64,000 nt of DNA from an uncultured Psychrobacter sp. (GCF_947495825.1 NZ_CANMAH010000007.1:140068-204067); one strand, 5' to 3'. Shown: positions 54,199-63,642, numbered from the stretch's first letter. Translations and numbers: made by a program. The notes: generated by a model not told the origin, from the sequence alone.

Positions 54199-55512
54199 CT
54201 ATATTTTATTTTGCTGGTTTAAGCGCTGTAATTGTTTAGTTAACTGACGCTCCTTTTGAGTCATAGCCTCAACTGGCTGAATCCATGCATCTATGTCTAG
54301 ATAAGTCTCGTCACTTTCTAAAACAAACTCGATGCCAAGCACAACAATATGATGTAGCTCTACAAGTGGCAAACGAAGTGCAACATCTTGCGCAATTGCT
54401 TGTAGCCTTGGTTGGATAGCTGCTCTACTCTGCGCGGTGTCTTTACCTTTTCCATAAAATATCATCACATAATGACGACCCAAACTTGTATAAGAGTGCT
54501 GATGAATAACATACCCATTCTCCTTCATAGTAAGTGCGCGCTCAGGATGTTTATATAGGGTACGTATGAGCTCATGACGCGAAAACAAGGACTCATCTAA
54601 CAGCTGTCGTTGCCATCTAGTCTGTGCGTCTACCACCTTTTTATTGGTTGTAGTAGACGGCTCACTAGCCAAGCTCATGATTTGATTACTAAGCTGTGAC
54701 CACAATATAGATGCCTGTTCTCGATGCTGCTGATAGGTGTGCTGTAAACCAACATCTTTATGTTTTTGTGCCAGACTCATCGCGATCAAAGCCGAATTTG
54801 GCTCATCTTGCAATCCATTTTTGATAAGCTCATTGTCTACACTTATAGCATGCGATAATAAAGCATCGCTGTGCATAAATTGGGAGATAAGCGCTGTTTC
54901 AGATTCAAAGCTGGCTACCCCGCTTATGAGCGATTGTCTAAGATGCGCTAAATGAAAGCCCAAAAATTGCCATAGGTCGCAAGGTGTCAGAACCCTTTCA
55001 ATAGCTAGATGCCAATCCTGACGACTAAACACTTGCAGCAGTTGCTCGTCTTTATCAACATCTGCTACCAAGTGCTCCATAAAGTAACCTGCCCCAAAGC
55101 TATAGGTGATAGATTCCGTATCCGGTAACCTATTACCGTCTTTAGTCTTATCGGTATTTACTACTTGATTATCTACAAGTTGAACATCTATTACTAACAC
55201 TGCATGAGACGCCGTCTCGCTATCTTCATGACGCTGCAAGTTATGCTTTTGCCATATCATTGCAGCCTTGATAACAGCGATGCGTGCAGTCTCAATGTCA
55301 GCCGTACTGCTTATGCTAGGTAGAGGCAACGACACTTTTAATACACGTAGCGCTCCTACTGGTAACTTGTAAAAGTACTGACAAGCGGAGTACTGTATAT
55401 CTGATGTGTGCGATACAGATAATCTCACAGCAGAAGGCGGCAACTGTAGATAACAGGTGAGCGCTTCTAGCGCAAGGAATCGTTTAGAGAGAGGTTTGGT
55501 AGCGTCTGACAC
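54199..55512 (-). CDS. hypothetical protein, 437 residues
   Basis: I do not recognise this protein. It is soluble, with no signal peptide or membrane segment. An N-terminal half (to about residue 190) has beta-rich stretches such as ACQYFYKLPVGALRVLKVSLPLP and a conserved-looking SYSFGAGYFMEHLV-type region. The C-terminal half is helical and Gln-rich and ends in a basic Leu/Gln tail (QLQRLNQQNKI). The start is GTG. Neighbours are convergent or divergent and give no clue. It is long and free of stops, with codon use like its neighbours, so it is very probably a real gene. Confidence 0.65.
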   Translation of the reverse strand: MSDATKPLSKRFLALEALTCYLQLPPSAVRLSVSHTSDIQYSACQYFYKLPVGALRVLKVSLPLPSISSTADIETARIAVIKAAMIWQKHNLQRHEDSETASHAVLVIDVQLVDNQVVNTDKTKDGNRLPDTESITYSFGAGYFMEHLVADVDKDEQLLQVFSRQDWHLAIERVLTPCDLWQFLGFHLAHLRQSLISGVASFESETALISQFMHSDALLSHAISVDNELIKNGLQDEPNSALIAMSLAQKHKDVGLQHTYQQHREQASILWSQLSNQIMSLASEPSTTTNKKVVDAQTRWQRQLLDESLFSRHELIRTLYKHPERALTMKENGYVIHQHSYTSLGRHYVMIFYGKGKDTAQSRAAIQPRLQAIAQDVALRLPLVELHHIVVLGIEFVLESDETYLDIDAWIQPVEAMTQKERQLTKQLQRLNQQNKI

Positions 55513-55821
55513 AATACATAACTCTTATTTTTGAAAAAACACAACTTTTTTGAACAAGTATCAATGTATACCTAATACGCAAAGTAAAACATAACAGCGT
55601 GATAAATACCCGTATAAATGTCTTTAATCACCGTAACACTCATATACAAGAAGACTATTATATATGGCAGCTTTACTGTCGCTTTCAAAGCAATGACTTG
55701 TTATGATGATAATAAAGCAACCATATTTAGGCAACGATTTATGGATTACAAACTGATCGATAGTGCCTCTATCGGTTTTGCTTATGTATTTACTCTCTTA
55801 TAATAACAAGGATTGAAGGCC
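55513..55821. other. intergenic region upstream of the SDR gene
   Basis: About 309 bases between divergent genes. A 61-codon frame at 55618-55803 has no ribosome binding site and ends just before the SDR gene, so I do not call it. No operator is evident. Confidence 0.35.
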
Positions 55822-56604
55822 ATGAAACGTTTTAAAGAAAAAACAGTCATCGTTACAGGCGCAGGCTCAGGTATTGGCCGAGCAACTGCCATTCGATTTG
55901 CCCAAGAAGGCGCCAGTGTCGTCTTAGTAGGGCGTACTGCTAAAACCTTGGAAGAGACCGCAAAAGAGTTTCCCCCAGATCGTACATGGATTCATACCGA
56001 CAATTATCTTACAGTTACCTGTGATATTAGCGTACAAAGTCAAGTACAAGAGATGGTAAAACGAGTCATAGAAAAGTTTGAGAGGATTGATATATTAGTC
56101 AATAACGCTGGCAAAGCAATACAAGGTAAAATTACTGATGTGTCAGCCGAAGATTGGAGATCAGCAATCGATGTCAACTTAAATGGTACGTTCTATGTTT
56201 GTCAGGCTGCGATGCCATATTTAATCAAAACGAAAGGCAGTATCATTAATGTCTCATCACTTTCGGGTATTGGAGGCGATTGGAACATGGCCGCCTACAA
56301 TGCAGCTAAAGCTGGAATTACCAATTTAACTCGTACTTTAGCGCTAGATCATGGTCCAGATGGCGTACGTGTCAATGCTGTCAATCCAAGCGTAACTGAA
56401 ACCAATATGACCAGTGCTATCCAAAACAACGAGACTAAAACCAATAAATTTTTGGCCCGTTGCCCACTAGGTCGCCTTGCCACTCCTGAAGATATTGCCG
56501 CAGCGATAACCTTTTTAGCAAGCGATGATGCTTCGATGATTACTGGTGTTAATTTGCCTGTCGATGGCGGTGTTAATGCTTCTAATGGTCAACCAAACTT
56601 TTAA
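55822..56604 (+). CDS. short-chain dehydrogenase/reductase
   Basis: This classical SDR of 260 residues has the cofactor loop VTGAGSGIG near residue 12, NNAGKA (NAG motif), the catalytic serine in NVSSLSG and YNAAK as the active-site YxxxK. The C-terminal GVNLPVDGGVNA is normal. The residues after the second beta strand (VGRT) suggest NADP(H) preference. The substrate is unknown. The ATG at 55822 is preferred over a TTG nine bases earlier. It ends convergently with the acyltransferase gene. Confidence 0.85.
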   Translation: MKRFKEKTVIVTGAGSGIGRATAIRFAQEGASVVLVGRTAKTLEETAKEFPPDRTWIHTDNYLTVTCDISVQSQVQEMVKRVIEKFERIDILVNNAGKAIQGKITDVSAEDWRSAIDVNLNGTFYVCQAAMPYLIKTKGSIINVSSLSGIGGDWNMAAYNAAKAGITNLTRTLALDHGPDGVRVNAVNPSVTETNMTSAIQNNETKTNKFLARCPLGRLATPEDIAAAITFLASDDASMITGVNLPVDGGVNASNGQPNF

Positions 56605-56692
56605 AGTCCGATAGCAAGACCCTTATCACGGTTAGATATTAATCACACTATTGTAAGCCTCGACGATAAACTTAGACTACAACGACCTAAAA

Positions 56693-56727
56693 TGAAAAAG
56701 CCCCCAATATTAAAATATCGGGGGCTA
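56693..56727 (-). terminator. terminator of the acyltransferase gene
   Basis: AGCCCCC and GGGGGCT, extended by ATATT/ATAT, form a stem followed on the leftward strand by TTTTTC. It lies 43 bases after the acyltransferase stop and 89 after the convergent SDR stop. Confidence 0.75.
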
Positions 56728-56769
56728 TTGGGTATAGATGTCTAACAACGACCTGCTTCAATAAAAGCG

Positions 56770-57411
56770 TCAATTACCTGCGTTATGAATGTCTTGTAGC
56801 GGCTGCGACAAACGCTCAGGATACCTTGGAACCACTCCTTGATATTGGCTATAAATCTTTTTCAAATCTCCTGCAATATCTCCAGTAGGATAGACCAAAG
56901 ACATAAATCGTATTTCTTTGGTTTTGTAATCCATTGCTACTGGCAAGATTGGCACATTGGCTCCTACTGCTAAATAGTAAAACCCTGTCTTCCACTCTTT
57001 GGTATATTGACGTGTTCCCTCTGGCGCCAAGCCCAAAAATAGCGGCTTGCCAGTTTTAAACTTATCGATACTCGCTTGTAGTACCGAGCCTTTATTGCCA
57101 CGATCAATCGGAATAACACCTATCCAATTTAATAACTGTGCAAACACAGGTACCTTAAACAAAGTATGCTTACCCATGATGCTGATTTTTAGATCTAGCG
57201 CAAATAAACTGGGAATAGCATAGATACCATCGACATTAGATGTGTGCGGAAGTGCCAATACCACTGCTTGTGGAATATTTGGTATCTCCCCAACTGTCCG
57301 CCAGCCAGCTGCTTTTAACATTACTGATGCAATGAGCGGTGCGACTTTGTTGCCGCGTCTTGGGACTAAATCGCCCAAGTGTCTTTTGCTAAGTTTTGGG
57401 AGTTTTGACAA
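56770..57411 (-). CDS. PlsC-type lysophospholipid acyltransferase family protein
   Basis: The 213-residue enzyme of the glycerolipid acyltransferase family has the catalytic HTSNVD (HxxxxD motif), GVIPIDRGN for substrate binding and APEGTRQ as the third motif, then VPILPVAMDY. It probably moves an acyl chain to lysophospholipid or glycerol phosphate at the membrane. It is short and lacks a clear N-terminal membrane helix, like the stand-alone acyltransferases sometimes annotated as 1-acyl-sn-glycerol-3-phosphate acyltransferase. The start is uncertain: TTG at 57411 has only a weak ribosome binding site, and AAGG lies before an ATT 30 bases upstream. Confidence 0.75.
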   Translation of the reverse strand: MSKLPKLSKRHLGDLVPRRGNKVAPLIASVMLKAAGWRTVGEIPNIPQAVVLALPHTSNVDGIYAIPSLFALDLKISIMGKHTLFKVPVFAQLLNWIGVIPIDRGNKGSVLQASIDKFKTGKPLFLGLAPEGTRQYTKEWKTGFYYLAVGANVPILPVAMDYKTKEIRFMSLVYPTGDIAGDLKKIYSQYQGVVPRYPERLSQPLQDIHNAGN

Positions 57412-57547
57412 TACACTAAAGCCTATAAAGTGAAAACGAATACTAGCCTTAAGTAAATAGGACTAAATCGTCTTTTGTAAAATTTTAGCATTTTAAAAAT
57501 TATAAAACGCCATAAAAACCAAACTACTTTGTAGCGAGAGTGAAGAT

Positions 57548-59437
57548 CTACAATGAAATATCAGCCAAATTACCTTTGTCCTCAAGCCATGACTTACGAT
57601 CAGCGGCACGTTTTTTGGCGAGCAACATATCCATCATGCTACTGGTTAGTACGATATCATCCATATCCAATTGAACCAAACGCCGAGTATCACGGTTCAT
57701 CGTAGTCTCCCGTAACTGCTCTGCACTCATCTCTCCAAGTCCTTTAAAGCGTGTAATTTGCGCTTTTTTATTGCCAGGCACATTGGCCAAGATATGTGCA
57801 AGTTCGGGTTCATCTAATGCATAATGAACTTCTTTACCCACATCGACACGATACAGTGGCGGCATCGCGACAAATAAATGTCCTGCATCAACGAGCGCAG
57901 GAAAATGTTTGACGAATAACGCACAGATTAACGTTGCAATATGTAGGCCATCAGAGTCTGCATCGGCTAAAATACATATTTTGTCATAACGCAGCTCAGA
58001 CAAATCATCGGAGGCCGGATCGACACCGATAGCAATGGCGATATCATGGATCTCTTGACTCGAGAGTACCGTATCTGATGATACCTCCCATGTATTCAAA
58101 ATCTTACCGCGCAGTGGCAATATGGCTTGATAATGACGATCGCGCGCTTGCTTAGCTGAGCCGCCAGCCGAATCCCCTTCAACTAAAAATAGCTCCGCAC
58201 CATCACGCAAATCACCACGGCAATCTGCTAATTTGCCAGGCAACGCCGGTCCTTGAGTGATTTTCTTACGAGCGACTTTTTTGGCAGACTTTAAGCGCCG
58301 ACCCGCCTTATTGATGGCCAGCTCAGCAATTTGCGTACCCAAATCGGCATGCTGATTGAGCCACAGACTAAAGGCATCTTTTGCGAGTGTCTGCACCGCG
58401 CCAGCAGCTTCGCGGCTAGAGAGACGCTCTTTGGTTTGCCCAGAGAACTGCGGCTCTGAAAATTTCAGTGATAGGATATAGTTGACCCCATCCCATACGT
58501 CTTCTGCCGTTAATTTGACACTGCGTGGCAATAAGTTATGAATGTCACAAAACTCGCGCAGGGCTTCCAAAATACCGGTACGTAGGCCATTGACATGGGT
58601 GCCACCTTGCGCCGTTGGAATCAAGTTCACGTAACTTTCTTGAATCGGTGTGCCACCTTCAGGTAACCAAGACAGGGCAAAGGTAATAGATGCGCGCTCG
58701 CCTGCTTTTGCCTCATGACTATAATAAAATGGCGCGGGCGGCAACGTCTCAAGCCCATCTAGCTGCTCGTTTAAATATTCCACCACCCCATCGGTAAACT
58801 GCCAAACGACTTTTTCATTATTAATCTCATCGACGAATTCAATTGTCAGACCAGCGGCCAATACAGCTTTGGCTTTTAGATTATGCTTGAGCTGCTTGAC
58901 GTTAAACTTGGGCGTATCAAAGAAACTTCCATCCGCCCAAAAACGTACACGAGTACCGCGTTTGCGTTTATTAGAACTGACAGACTTAGTCAACGGCGTC
59001 ACTGGTGTACCATTTTCAAACGCCATATCAAACTGCGTACTGTCTCGCCATACCGTTACCTCAACTCGCGTCGATAGCGCATTGACGACAGAGATACCGA
59101 CGCCATGCAAACCGCCCGATACCTCATAATTAGATGTCGAAAATTTACCACCAGCGTGCAGACGCGTTAAAATCAGCTCTATACCTGACTGACCAAACTC
59201 AGGATGGATATCAGTTGGCATACCGCGGCCGTCATCTTCAACCGATAGCGACCCATCGTTATGTAATTGAACTTTTATAGTTTTAGTATAACCAGCCAAC
59301 GCTTCATCGACTGAGTTGTCGATGACTTCTTGTGCCAGATGATTGGGCCGTGTGGTATCGGTATACATACCAGGACGGCGACGTACTGGCTCAAGACCTT
59401 CCAAAACTTCTAACGATTGCGCATTATATTGACTCAA
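57548..59437 (-). CDS. parE: DNA topoisomerase IV subunit B
   Basis: ParE is the ATPase subunit of topoisomerase IV, which unlinks replicated chromosomes together with ParC. The 629-residue protein has the GHKL ATPase start (EGLEPVRRRPGMYT, VIDNSVDEALAG, DDGRGMP, GGLHGVGISVVNALS), the transducer domain and the Toprim core with LVEGDSAGGSA and LADADSDGLHI. It ends with RRLVQLDMDD and a short C terminus, as in other ParE and unlike the longer GyrB. The start is TTG, eased by AAGGAAGG upstream. yqiA follows upstream in the same direction, the order known from E. coli. Confidence 0.95.
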   Translation of the reverse strand: MSQYNAQSLEVLEGLEPVRRRPGMYTDTTRPNHLAQEVIDNSVDEALAGYTKTIKVQLHNDGSLSVEDDGRGMPTDIHPEFGQSGIELILTRLHAGGKFSTSNYEVSGGLHGVGISVVNALSTRVEVTVWRDSTQFDMAFENGTPVTPLTKSVSSNKRKRGTRVRFWADGSFFDTPKFNVKQLKHNLKAKAVLAAGLTIEFVDEINNEKVVWQFTDGVVEYLNEQLDGLETLPPAPFYYSHEAKAGERASITFALSWLPEGGTPIQESYVNLIPTAQGGTHVNGLRTGILEALREFCDIHNLLPRSVKLTAEDVWDGVNYILSLKFSEPQFSGQTKERLSSREAAGAVQTLAKDAFSLWLNQHADLGTQIAELAINKAGRRLKSAKKVARKKITQGPALPGKLADCRGDLRDGAELFLVEGDSAGGSAKQARDRHYQAILPLRGKILNTWEVSSDTVLSSQEIHDIAIAIGVDPASDDLSELRYDKICILADADSDGLHIATLICALFVKHFPALVDAGHLFVAMPPLYRVDVGKEVHYALDEPELAHILANVPGNKKAQITRFKGLGEMSAEQLRETTMNRDTRRLVQLDMDDIVLTSSMMDMLLAKKRAADRKSWLEDKGNLADISL

Positions 59438-59562
59438 AATGCCTTCCTTTATTATTCATATATAACTGTTTCTATCTAACCATTATAACCAAAAATAGCG
59501 CTCTTTACGTCAATCGTCAGTGGCTTACGTCAGATAATGTCGTCTCTTTAAGCTGTCCTAAC

Positions 59563-60171
59563 TCAGACTAATTGTTGTACCATTTCAATAGCTTTGGGCA
59601 AATGCTCAGTAAAATCACTAAACCTATGATCGCCGCCCTCTTGCAAAATAACAACCGCGCCCTGCTCTCGGTAAAACGCGGTAGAGAGCTTGGCATCAAG
59701 TAGTTCATCTCCGTCTTTAATAAGTGCAGCGACTTTATTAGGATAATGTACAGTTAATAATTGATGATGAGCAAACCACTGCAAGTCCGCTGCCGTCATC
59801 TCCCAACCGCCTGTGGTGGTATAAAGCACATCAGACTTATTTTGATTGTCAAAGCCTGCTTGCTCGAAGCGCTGTAGCGTAATATGTGGCTGTGTACTGG
59901 GATTTAATAGCAGCGCTGGGCAGCCAGTCGCATTACTAACTAGCGTTGAAAAATAACCACCTAATGAGCTACCGATTAACACGGTTTTAGCATCCTTGCC
60001 TAGTTTAGTGACTAAATCAGTTAAATAACTAAAAACTTGCGCCGGCGTTTGGTTTAAATCAGGACGTACTACTCTAATCTCAGGGTGATTCTGTTGGCAA
60101 TACTCATCTAATAATCTGCCTTTTATAGAGTTGGCATCACTGTCTAAGCCATGGATATAAATAATGTTCAC
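59563..60171 (-). CDS. yqiA: YqiA-like esterase
   Basis: This 202-residue alpha/beta hydrolase of the YqiA/YcfP family opens MNIIYIHGLDSDANSIKG. The nucleophile elbow is GSSLGG (serine near residue 88), and GGDHRFSDF carries the catalytic histidine. E. coli YqiA is an esterase with preference for short acyl esters. It sits 125 bases upstream of parE on the same strand, the conserved yqiA-parE neighbourhood, and may be co-transcribed with it. Confidence 0.85.
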   Translation of the reverse strand: MNIIYIHGLDSDANSIKGRLLDEYCQQNHPEIRVVRPDLNQTPAQVFSYLTDLVTKLGKDAKTVLIGSSLGGYFSTLVSNATGCPALLLNPSTQPHITLQRFEQAGFDNQNKSDVLYTTTGGWEMTAADLQWFAHHQLLTVHYPNKVAALIKDGDELLDAKLSTAFYREQGAVVILQEGGDHRFSDFTEHLPKAIEMVQQLV

Positions 60172-60374
60172 GTATTATCTCACTTGTAGGTTTTGGTATG
60201 ATTGCTTTATATTGATAATAAAAAATATTGATAATAAAAACTCAGCATAACACCAGCTCACTAAAAACAGTAACAATAAAACGGCACACTACTATTCAGT
60301 ATTTACGCCATAATAGTATTTGACCATAAGATAATACAAGTTAAAGGAATAACGATAACAGCGATGGAGCCGCC

Positions 60375-60635
60375 ATGAATCAGCAGTTTGAACTGTTCGA
60401 GATTGCCAATCCATGCATTGGTGTCTGTCAAAGCAATAAAAAAGGCTACTGCTTTGGCTGCTTACGTAGTCGACCTGAGCGTCAGCTATGGCATGAGATG
60501 ACAACGGAGCAACGACGTGAAGTGCTACGACTGGTCAATGGGCGCAGGCAGCGTATCGAGCAGATGCGGCAACGTAAAGGTCAGCAATTAGGCTTTGATT
60601 TTGAAGAAGTCATTGAAACAGGCGAATTGTTTTAG
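60375..60635 (+). CDS. DUF1289 domain protein
   Basis: The 86-residue protein has a cysteine-rich DUF1289 domain: NPCIGVCQSNKKGYCFGCLRS with four cysteines in a zinc-ribbon-like spacing, followed by ERQLWHEMTTEQRREVLRLV and a basic helical tail. Metal binding is likely, function unknown. GGAG is five bases before the ATG. A decayed second copy of this gene lies about 1.3 kb downstream, past the pirin gene. Confidence 0.85.
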   Translation: MNQQFELFEIANPCIGVCQSNKKGYCFGCLRSRPERQLWHEMTTEQRREVLRLVNGRRQRIEQMRQRKGQQLGFDFEEVIETGELF

Positions 60636-60795
60636 TTAAAAAACATATTTGTTAAGTATTATTTAATAATTGATAATACTAATATAATAATTCTAACTAA
60701 TACAATTGGAATTTATACCCTTGGCCTCAAATAGATAACTGAAGATTGATAACATCAACCAATTATCAACGGTTATAAAATATAGGGAGAAAAAA

Positions 60796-61689
60796 ATGAG
60801 TGACTCTATAACAAATAGTGTAAAAGACAAAGTGACCAAATCACGTCAAATCGAACAACTAAATGCTGGGGTCGATACCCAAGACGGTGCTGGCGTTAAA
60901 TTGACTCGCGTACTCACGCAGCAGCTGCAACAGCGCCTCGATCCTTACTTGATGCTCGATAACTTTAAAAGCGACAATCCAGATGATTATGTCGCTGGGT
61001 TCCCGAACCATCCGCATCGCGGCTTTGAAACCATCACTTATATGATTACGGGTCGTATGCGGCATCGTGATAGCGCCGGTAACGAAGGGTTATTACAGAA
61101 CGGCGGCGTGCAGTGGATGACGGCGGCGAGCGGCGTCATCCACTCGGAGCTACCGGAACAAGAAGACGGCGCAATGGAAGGCTTCCAGCTTTGGCTCAAT
61201 CTACCTGCCAAAGACAAAATGAACGACCCTTGGTATAAAGACTTCCAAAGTGATGATTTGCCTAAATACACCACAGAAGATGGCGTAGACGTCACAGTCA
61301 TTGCGGGTACATCGCACGGCGTAGAAGGCGCAGTCACGCGCGATATCACTGAGCCGACTTATTTGGATATTCATCTACCCGCAGGGTCTAGTTTTAGTCA
61401 GGCCATTCCAGCTGACCACAATGCGTTTGCCTTTGTGTATCGTGGTACGGTAAATATCGAAGGCGAAACCGTACCGACTAAAAATATGGCTATCTTGAAA
61501 AATGACGAAGATGCCGATGGCGTTACCATTACAGCGGATAGTAGTGAGGATACCAAAGTGATTTTAATTACGGGTCGCCCACTACGCGAACCGATTGTGC
61601 AATATGGTCCGTTTGTAATGAACAGTCAGCAAGAAATCATGCAAGCCGTTACTGATTTCCAAAGTGGTAAATTTGGTGAAGGTGCTTAA
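60796..61689 (+). CDS. pirin family protein
   Basis: The 297-residue bicupin has the pirin signature FPNHPHRGFETITYMITG, with the metal-binding histidines, followed by NGGVQWMTAASGVIHSE and EGFQLWLNLP. The C-terminal cupin includes PAGSSFSQAIPADHNAFAFVYRG. Pirins are iron-binding cupins; some act as quercetinases, others as regulators. Which applies here is unknown. AGGGAG lies upstream of the ATG. A strong terminator follows. Confidence 0.9.
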   Translation: MSDSITNSVKDKVTKSRQIEQLNAGVDTQDGAGVKLTRVLTQQLQQRLDPYLMLDNFKSDNPDDYVAGFPNHPHRGFETITYMITGRMRHRDSAGNEGLLQNGGVQWMTAASGVIHSELPEQEDGAMEGFQLWLNLPAKDKMNDPWYKDFQSDDLPKYTTEDGVDVTVIAGTSHGVEGAVTRDITEPTYLDIHLPAGSSFSQAIPADHNAFAFVYRGTVNIEGETVPTKNMAILKNDEDADGVTITADSSEDTKVILITGRPLREPIVQYGPFVMNSQQEIMQAVTDFQSGKFGEGA

Positions 61690-61713
61690 TATTAGATTAG
61701 TTTTTTGAATGTC

Positions 61714-61749
61714 AAAGCCCGTATTATTTGTTAATATGGGCTTTTTTTG
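61714..61749 (+). terminator. rho-independent terminator of the pirin gene
   Basis: AAAGCCCGTATTA pairs with TAATATGGGCTTT (one G-T contact) and is followed by a run of T residues. Confidence 0.85.
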
Positions 61750-61757
61750 TGGGAGAA

Positions 61758-61940
61758 TTATTGTTTTGACTGTTTGCGCAGTTGTACTGAGCGTCAACTG
61801 TGACATGACGACTGAGTATCGCCAAAAGGTATCAGACTCCTTGTCAAGCGTAGAAAGTATATAGAGCAAATAGGACATCGTAAGGATGGACAATTAGGGT
61901 TTGTTTTTGAATTTTTAATTGAAATAAATGAGTTGTTTAG
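61758..61940 (+). pseudogene. decayed duplicate of the DUF1289 gene
   Basis: This stretch aligns base by base with 60447-60635, the main part of the intact DUF1289 gene, with a net loss of about 6 bases. In the matching frame it reads CFDCLRSCTERQL, then a stop where the gene has Trp, then another stop, and later DGQLGFVFEFLIEINELF against GQQLGFDFEEVIETGELF. The first 24 codons, including the first two cysteines, and the start codon are missing, and the final stop is lost. It is therefore a 5'-truncated pseudogene directly behind the pirin terminator. Confidence 0.8.
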
Positions 61941-62086
61941 TAGAAGCTCTAAGCGTAAGTTGTTTCCATCCATAACTGGGTGACAGCTTCAAATCACTTT
62001 ATAATTGTGTTTGATAGCCATGTAAGCAGGCATTTAATCTAAATGACAATTGCACAGAATTCGGAATGGTCTCGTTACCTGCTCTA

Positions 62087-62890
62087 TTATTTATCATTTC
62101 GTACTTCCCACTTAAAAATAATGTCGTTTTCAAATATATCTATTAATTGAATAAGCACATAAAATGTTGAGTTATTTGGTTTGACAATTGCTATCATATC
62201 TTTTTCTAGTCTTTCACAATGACTTGGAAACCTGAAAACTGTTGGATCACTAACGTCACCAAAATTTCTTGCTCCAGATGCAATTCGTATTGCGCCACCA
62301 CTACTATGAAGATCAACACAGCCATGTATAGATTGTAGTGTAGACCATTTAATGTCTATAGACCTTTCATCTTTTTGACTAAACTGTACTTTGATTTCAG
62401 TACCACTATAAACTACTGGGATTCTTCTTTTACCGCAACCATACACTTTATGAACATCACCAAACTCGAAAGTTTCTTCTTCAACAGCCTGTCTTAGCTT
62501 TCTATTAAAAAAACTAACATTGATATTATTTTCTAGTAGTTTACGGAAACCTTGTGAGTAGATTGTTCCATTAGGATCTAAAACGCCAATAACAACCTCG
62601 TCAACACCAGAATCAATTAATAGCTGTGCACAAGATTCAACTTCTTGTCCTTCATGCAGTTCGATACATGGTTCCAATGTAGTAAATACTGTGGCTCCAT
62701 ATAACTTATCTTTAGTTAATTTTCTTATTGCAACTCTTTCTGCATGAACACCTTTGGTTTCACCTCGGAATCCTGTAGCCAATATCTTTCCGCTTTTGGA
62801 AATAACAACCCCAACCCTAGGAAACTCCTCACATTTAAGATGCTCCTCTATAGCCAATCTCATAAGATCAGACTTAGAATACGTTTTCAT
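62087..62890 (-). CDS. RibD-like nucleoside/pyrimidine deaminase with unknown C-terminal domain
   Basis: Residues 1-115 form a cytidine-deaminase-fold domain of the RibD type: HAE at 49-51 supplies a zinc ligand and the proton-shuttling Glu, and TLEPC (Pro74-Cys75) with Cys87 completes the zinc site. VIGVLDPNG is a RibD-like ending. Residues about 120-267 show no known domain; they contain a C-rich VYGCGKRR and beta-type sequence. It is not riboflavin RibD, since the reductase half is absent. The gene is AT-rich. It is followed upstream, 60 bases away on the same strand, by a multi-pass membrane protein. Deaminase target unknown. Confidence 0.7.
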   Translation of the reverse strand: MKTYSKSDLMRLAIEEHLKCEEFPRVGVVISKSGKILATGFRGETKGVHAERVAIRKLTKDKLYGATVFTTLEPCIELHEGQEVESCAQLLIDSGVDEVVIGVLDPNGTIYSQGFRKLLENNINVSFFNRKLRQAVEEETFEFGDVHKVYGCGKRRIPVVYSGTEIKVQFSQKDERSIDIKWSTLQSIHGCVDLHSSGGAIRIASGARNFGDVSDPTVFRFPSHCERLEKDMIAIVKPNNSTFYVLIQLIDIFENDIIFKWEVRNDK

Positions 62891-62950
62891 AATGTTTACC
62901 TATTCTTATTAAAATCATTTGAATCTAAGTTTTGTACAGCATAGCTATTT

Positions 62951-63457
62951 TTACACTAATTTATAATTAGCGTACTTCATCATAAATGAAACTAACAAAC
63001 ATAAAAAACCTAAACCCGAAAAAGAACCTTTTTCAGTACTTATAATAAACTTAGTAATTACCTTAAATATTCCACTAAGTCCTAATGGTAATAATAAGGG
63101 AGAAATGATGCTTAAGAATACTAGCAAACCCCCAAGTATAAAAATCAGGAATATGAGCATAATAAAAAAACCAACAAAAGGACTAAACTGAAAGTTCAAT
63201 AAAATGTGGGATTTAAAAATTAAATAACTAACAACCAAAGGAGCCAATGATAGCAAAATAATAAATATATTTAATTTTAGACTTTCAAGCGCTTGTTTAA
63301 AATCTTTATCAACATTACTATGAACATAACTAAAATATTTATTCAAAAACCCATCCGTATTATTTCGCCAATCTTTCGGTATAAAGTAGTCCCACCCCAT
63401 CATTAGTGCTGCTGAAATTTGGAAATACAGAATTGTTAGTTCTCCAAACTGTGTCAT
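62951..63457 (-). CDS. multi-pass membrane protein of unknown function
   Basis: The 168-residue protein has a soluble or re-entrant start (to about residue 55, with MGWDYFIPKDWRNN), then three or four hydrophobic helices (about 63-82, 93-118, 119-135 and 148-162) with very few charged residues. AGGAAG lies before the ATG, supporting the start. No family recognised. It precedes the deaminase gene by 60 bases in the same direction, so both are probably one transcript. A small membrane protein with an enzyme partner is a common effector arrangement in defence systems, but that is only a hint. Confidence 0.6.
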   Translation of the reverse strand: MTQFGELTILYFQISAALMMGWDYFIPKDWRNNTDGFLNKYFSYVHSNVDKDFKQALESLKLNIFIILLSLAPLVVSYLIFKSHILLNFQFSPFVGFFIMLIFLIFILGGLLVFLSIISPLLLPLGLSGIFKVITKFIISTEKGSFSGLGFLCLLVSFMMKYANYKLV

Positions 63458-63601
63458 GAATCTTCCTATAAATGTAATAGAACTAAACGTATAAATAGAG
63501 TAACTATTTTAAACTTTTTCGTTCAATAATATAATAGAAGAACTCATAACGAACTAACATTCATTAAATAATTTTTATTCAACTTCTAAAAACAAACCCA
63601 T

Positions 63602-63642
63602 AAAAAAAACCCCCTTAACTTAATTGTTAAGGGGGTTTTTTA
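63602..63642 (-). terminator. second rRNA-operon terminator
   Basis: AAAACCCCCTTAAC (63606-63619) pairs with GTTAAGGGGGTTTT (63626-63639), with eight T residues on the leftward strand. It follows a short copy of the 5S 3' end. Confidence 0.85.

Noticed and set aside
55618..55803. 61-codon rightward ORF upstream of the SDR gene
   Set aside because: It starts at an ATG with no ribosome binding site, has no recognisable composition and lies in the promoter region of the SDR gene.
62087..62890. riboflavin biosynthesis gene ribD
   Set aside because: Only the deaminase half is RibD-like; the reductase domain is replaced by an unrelated region and no rib gene is adjacent.
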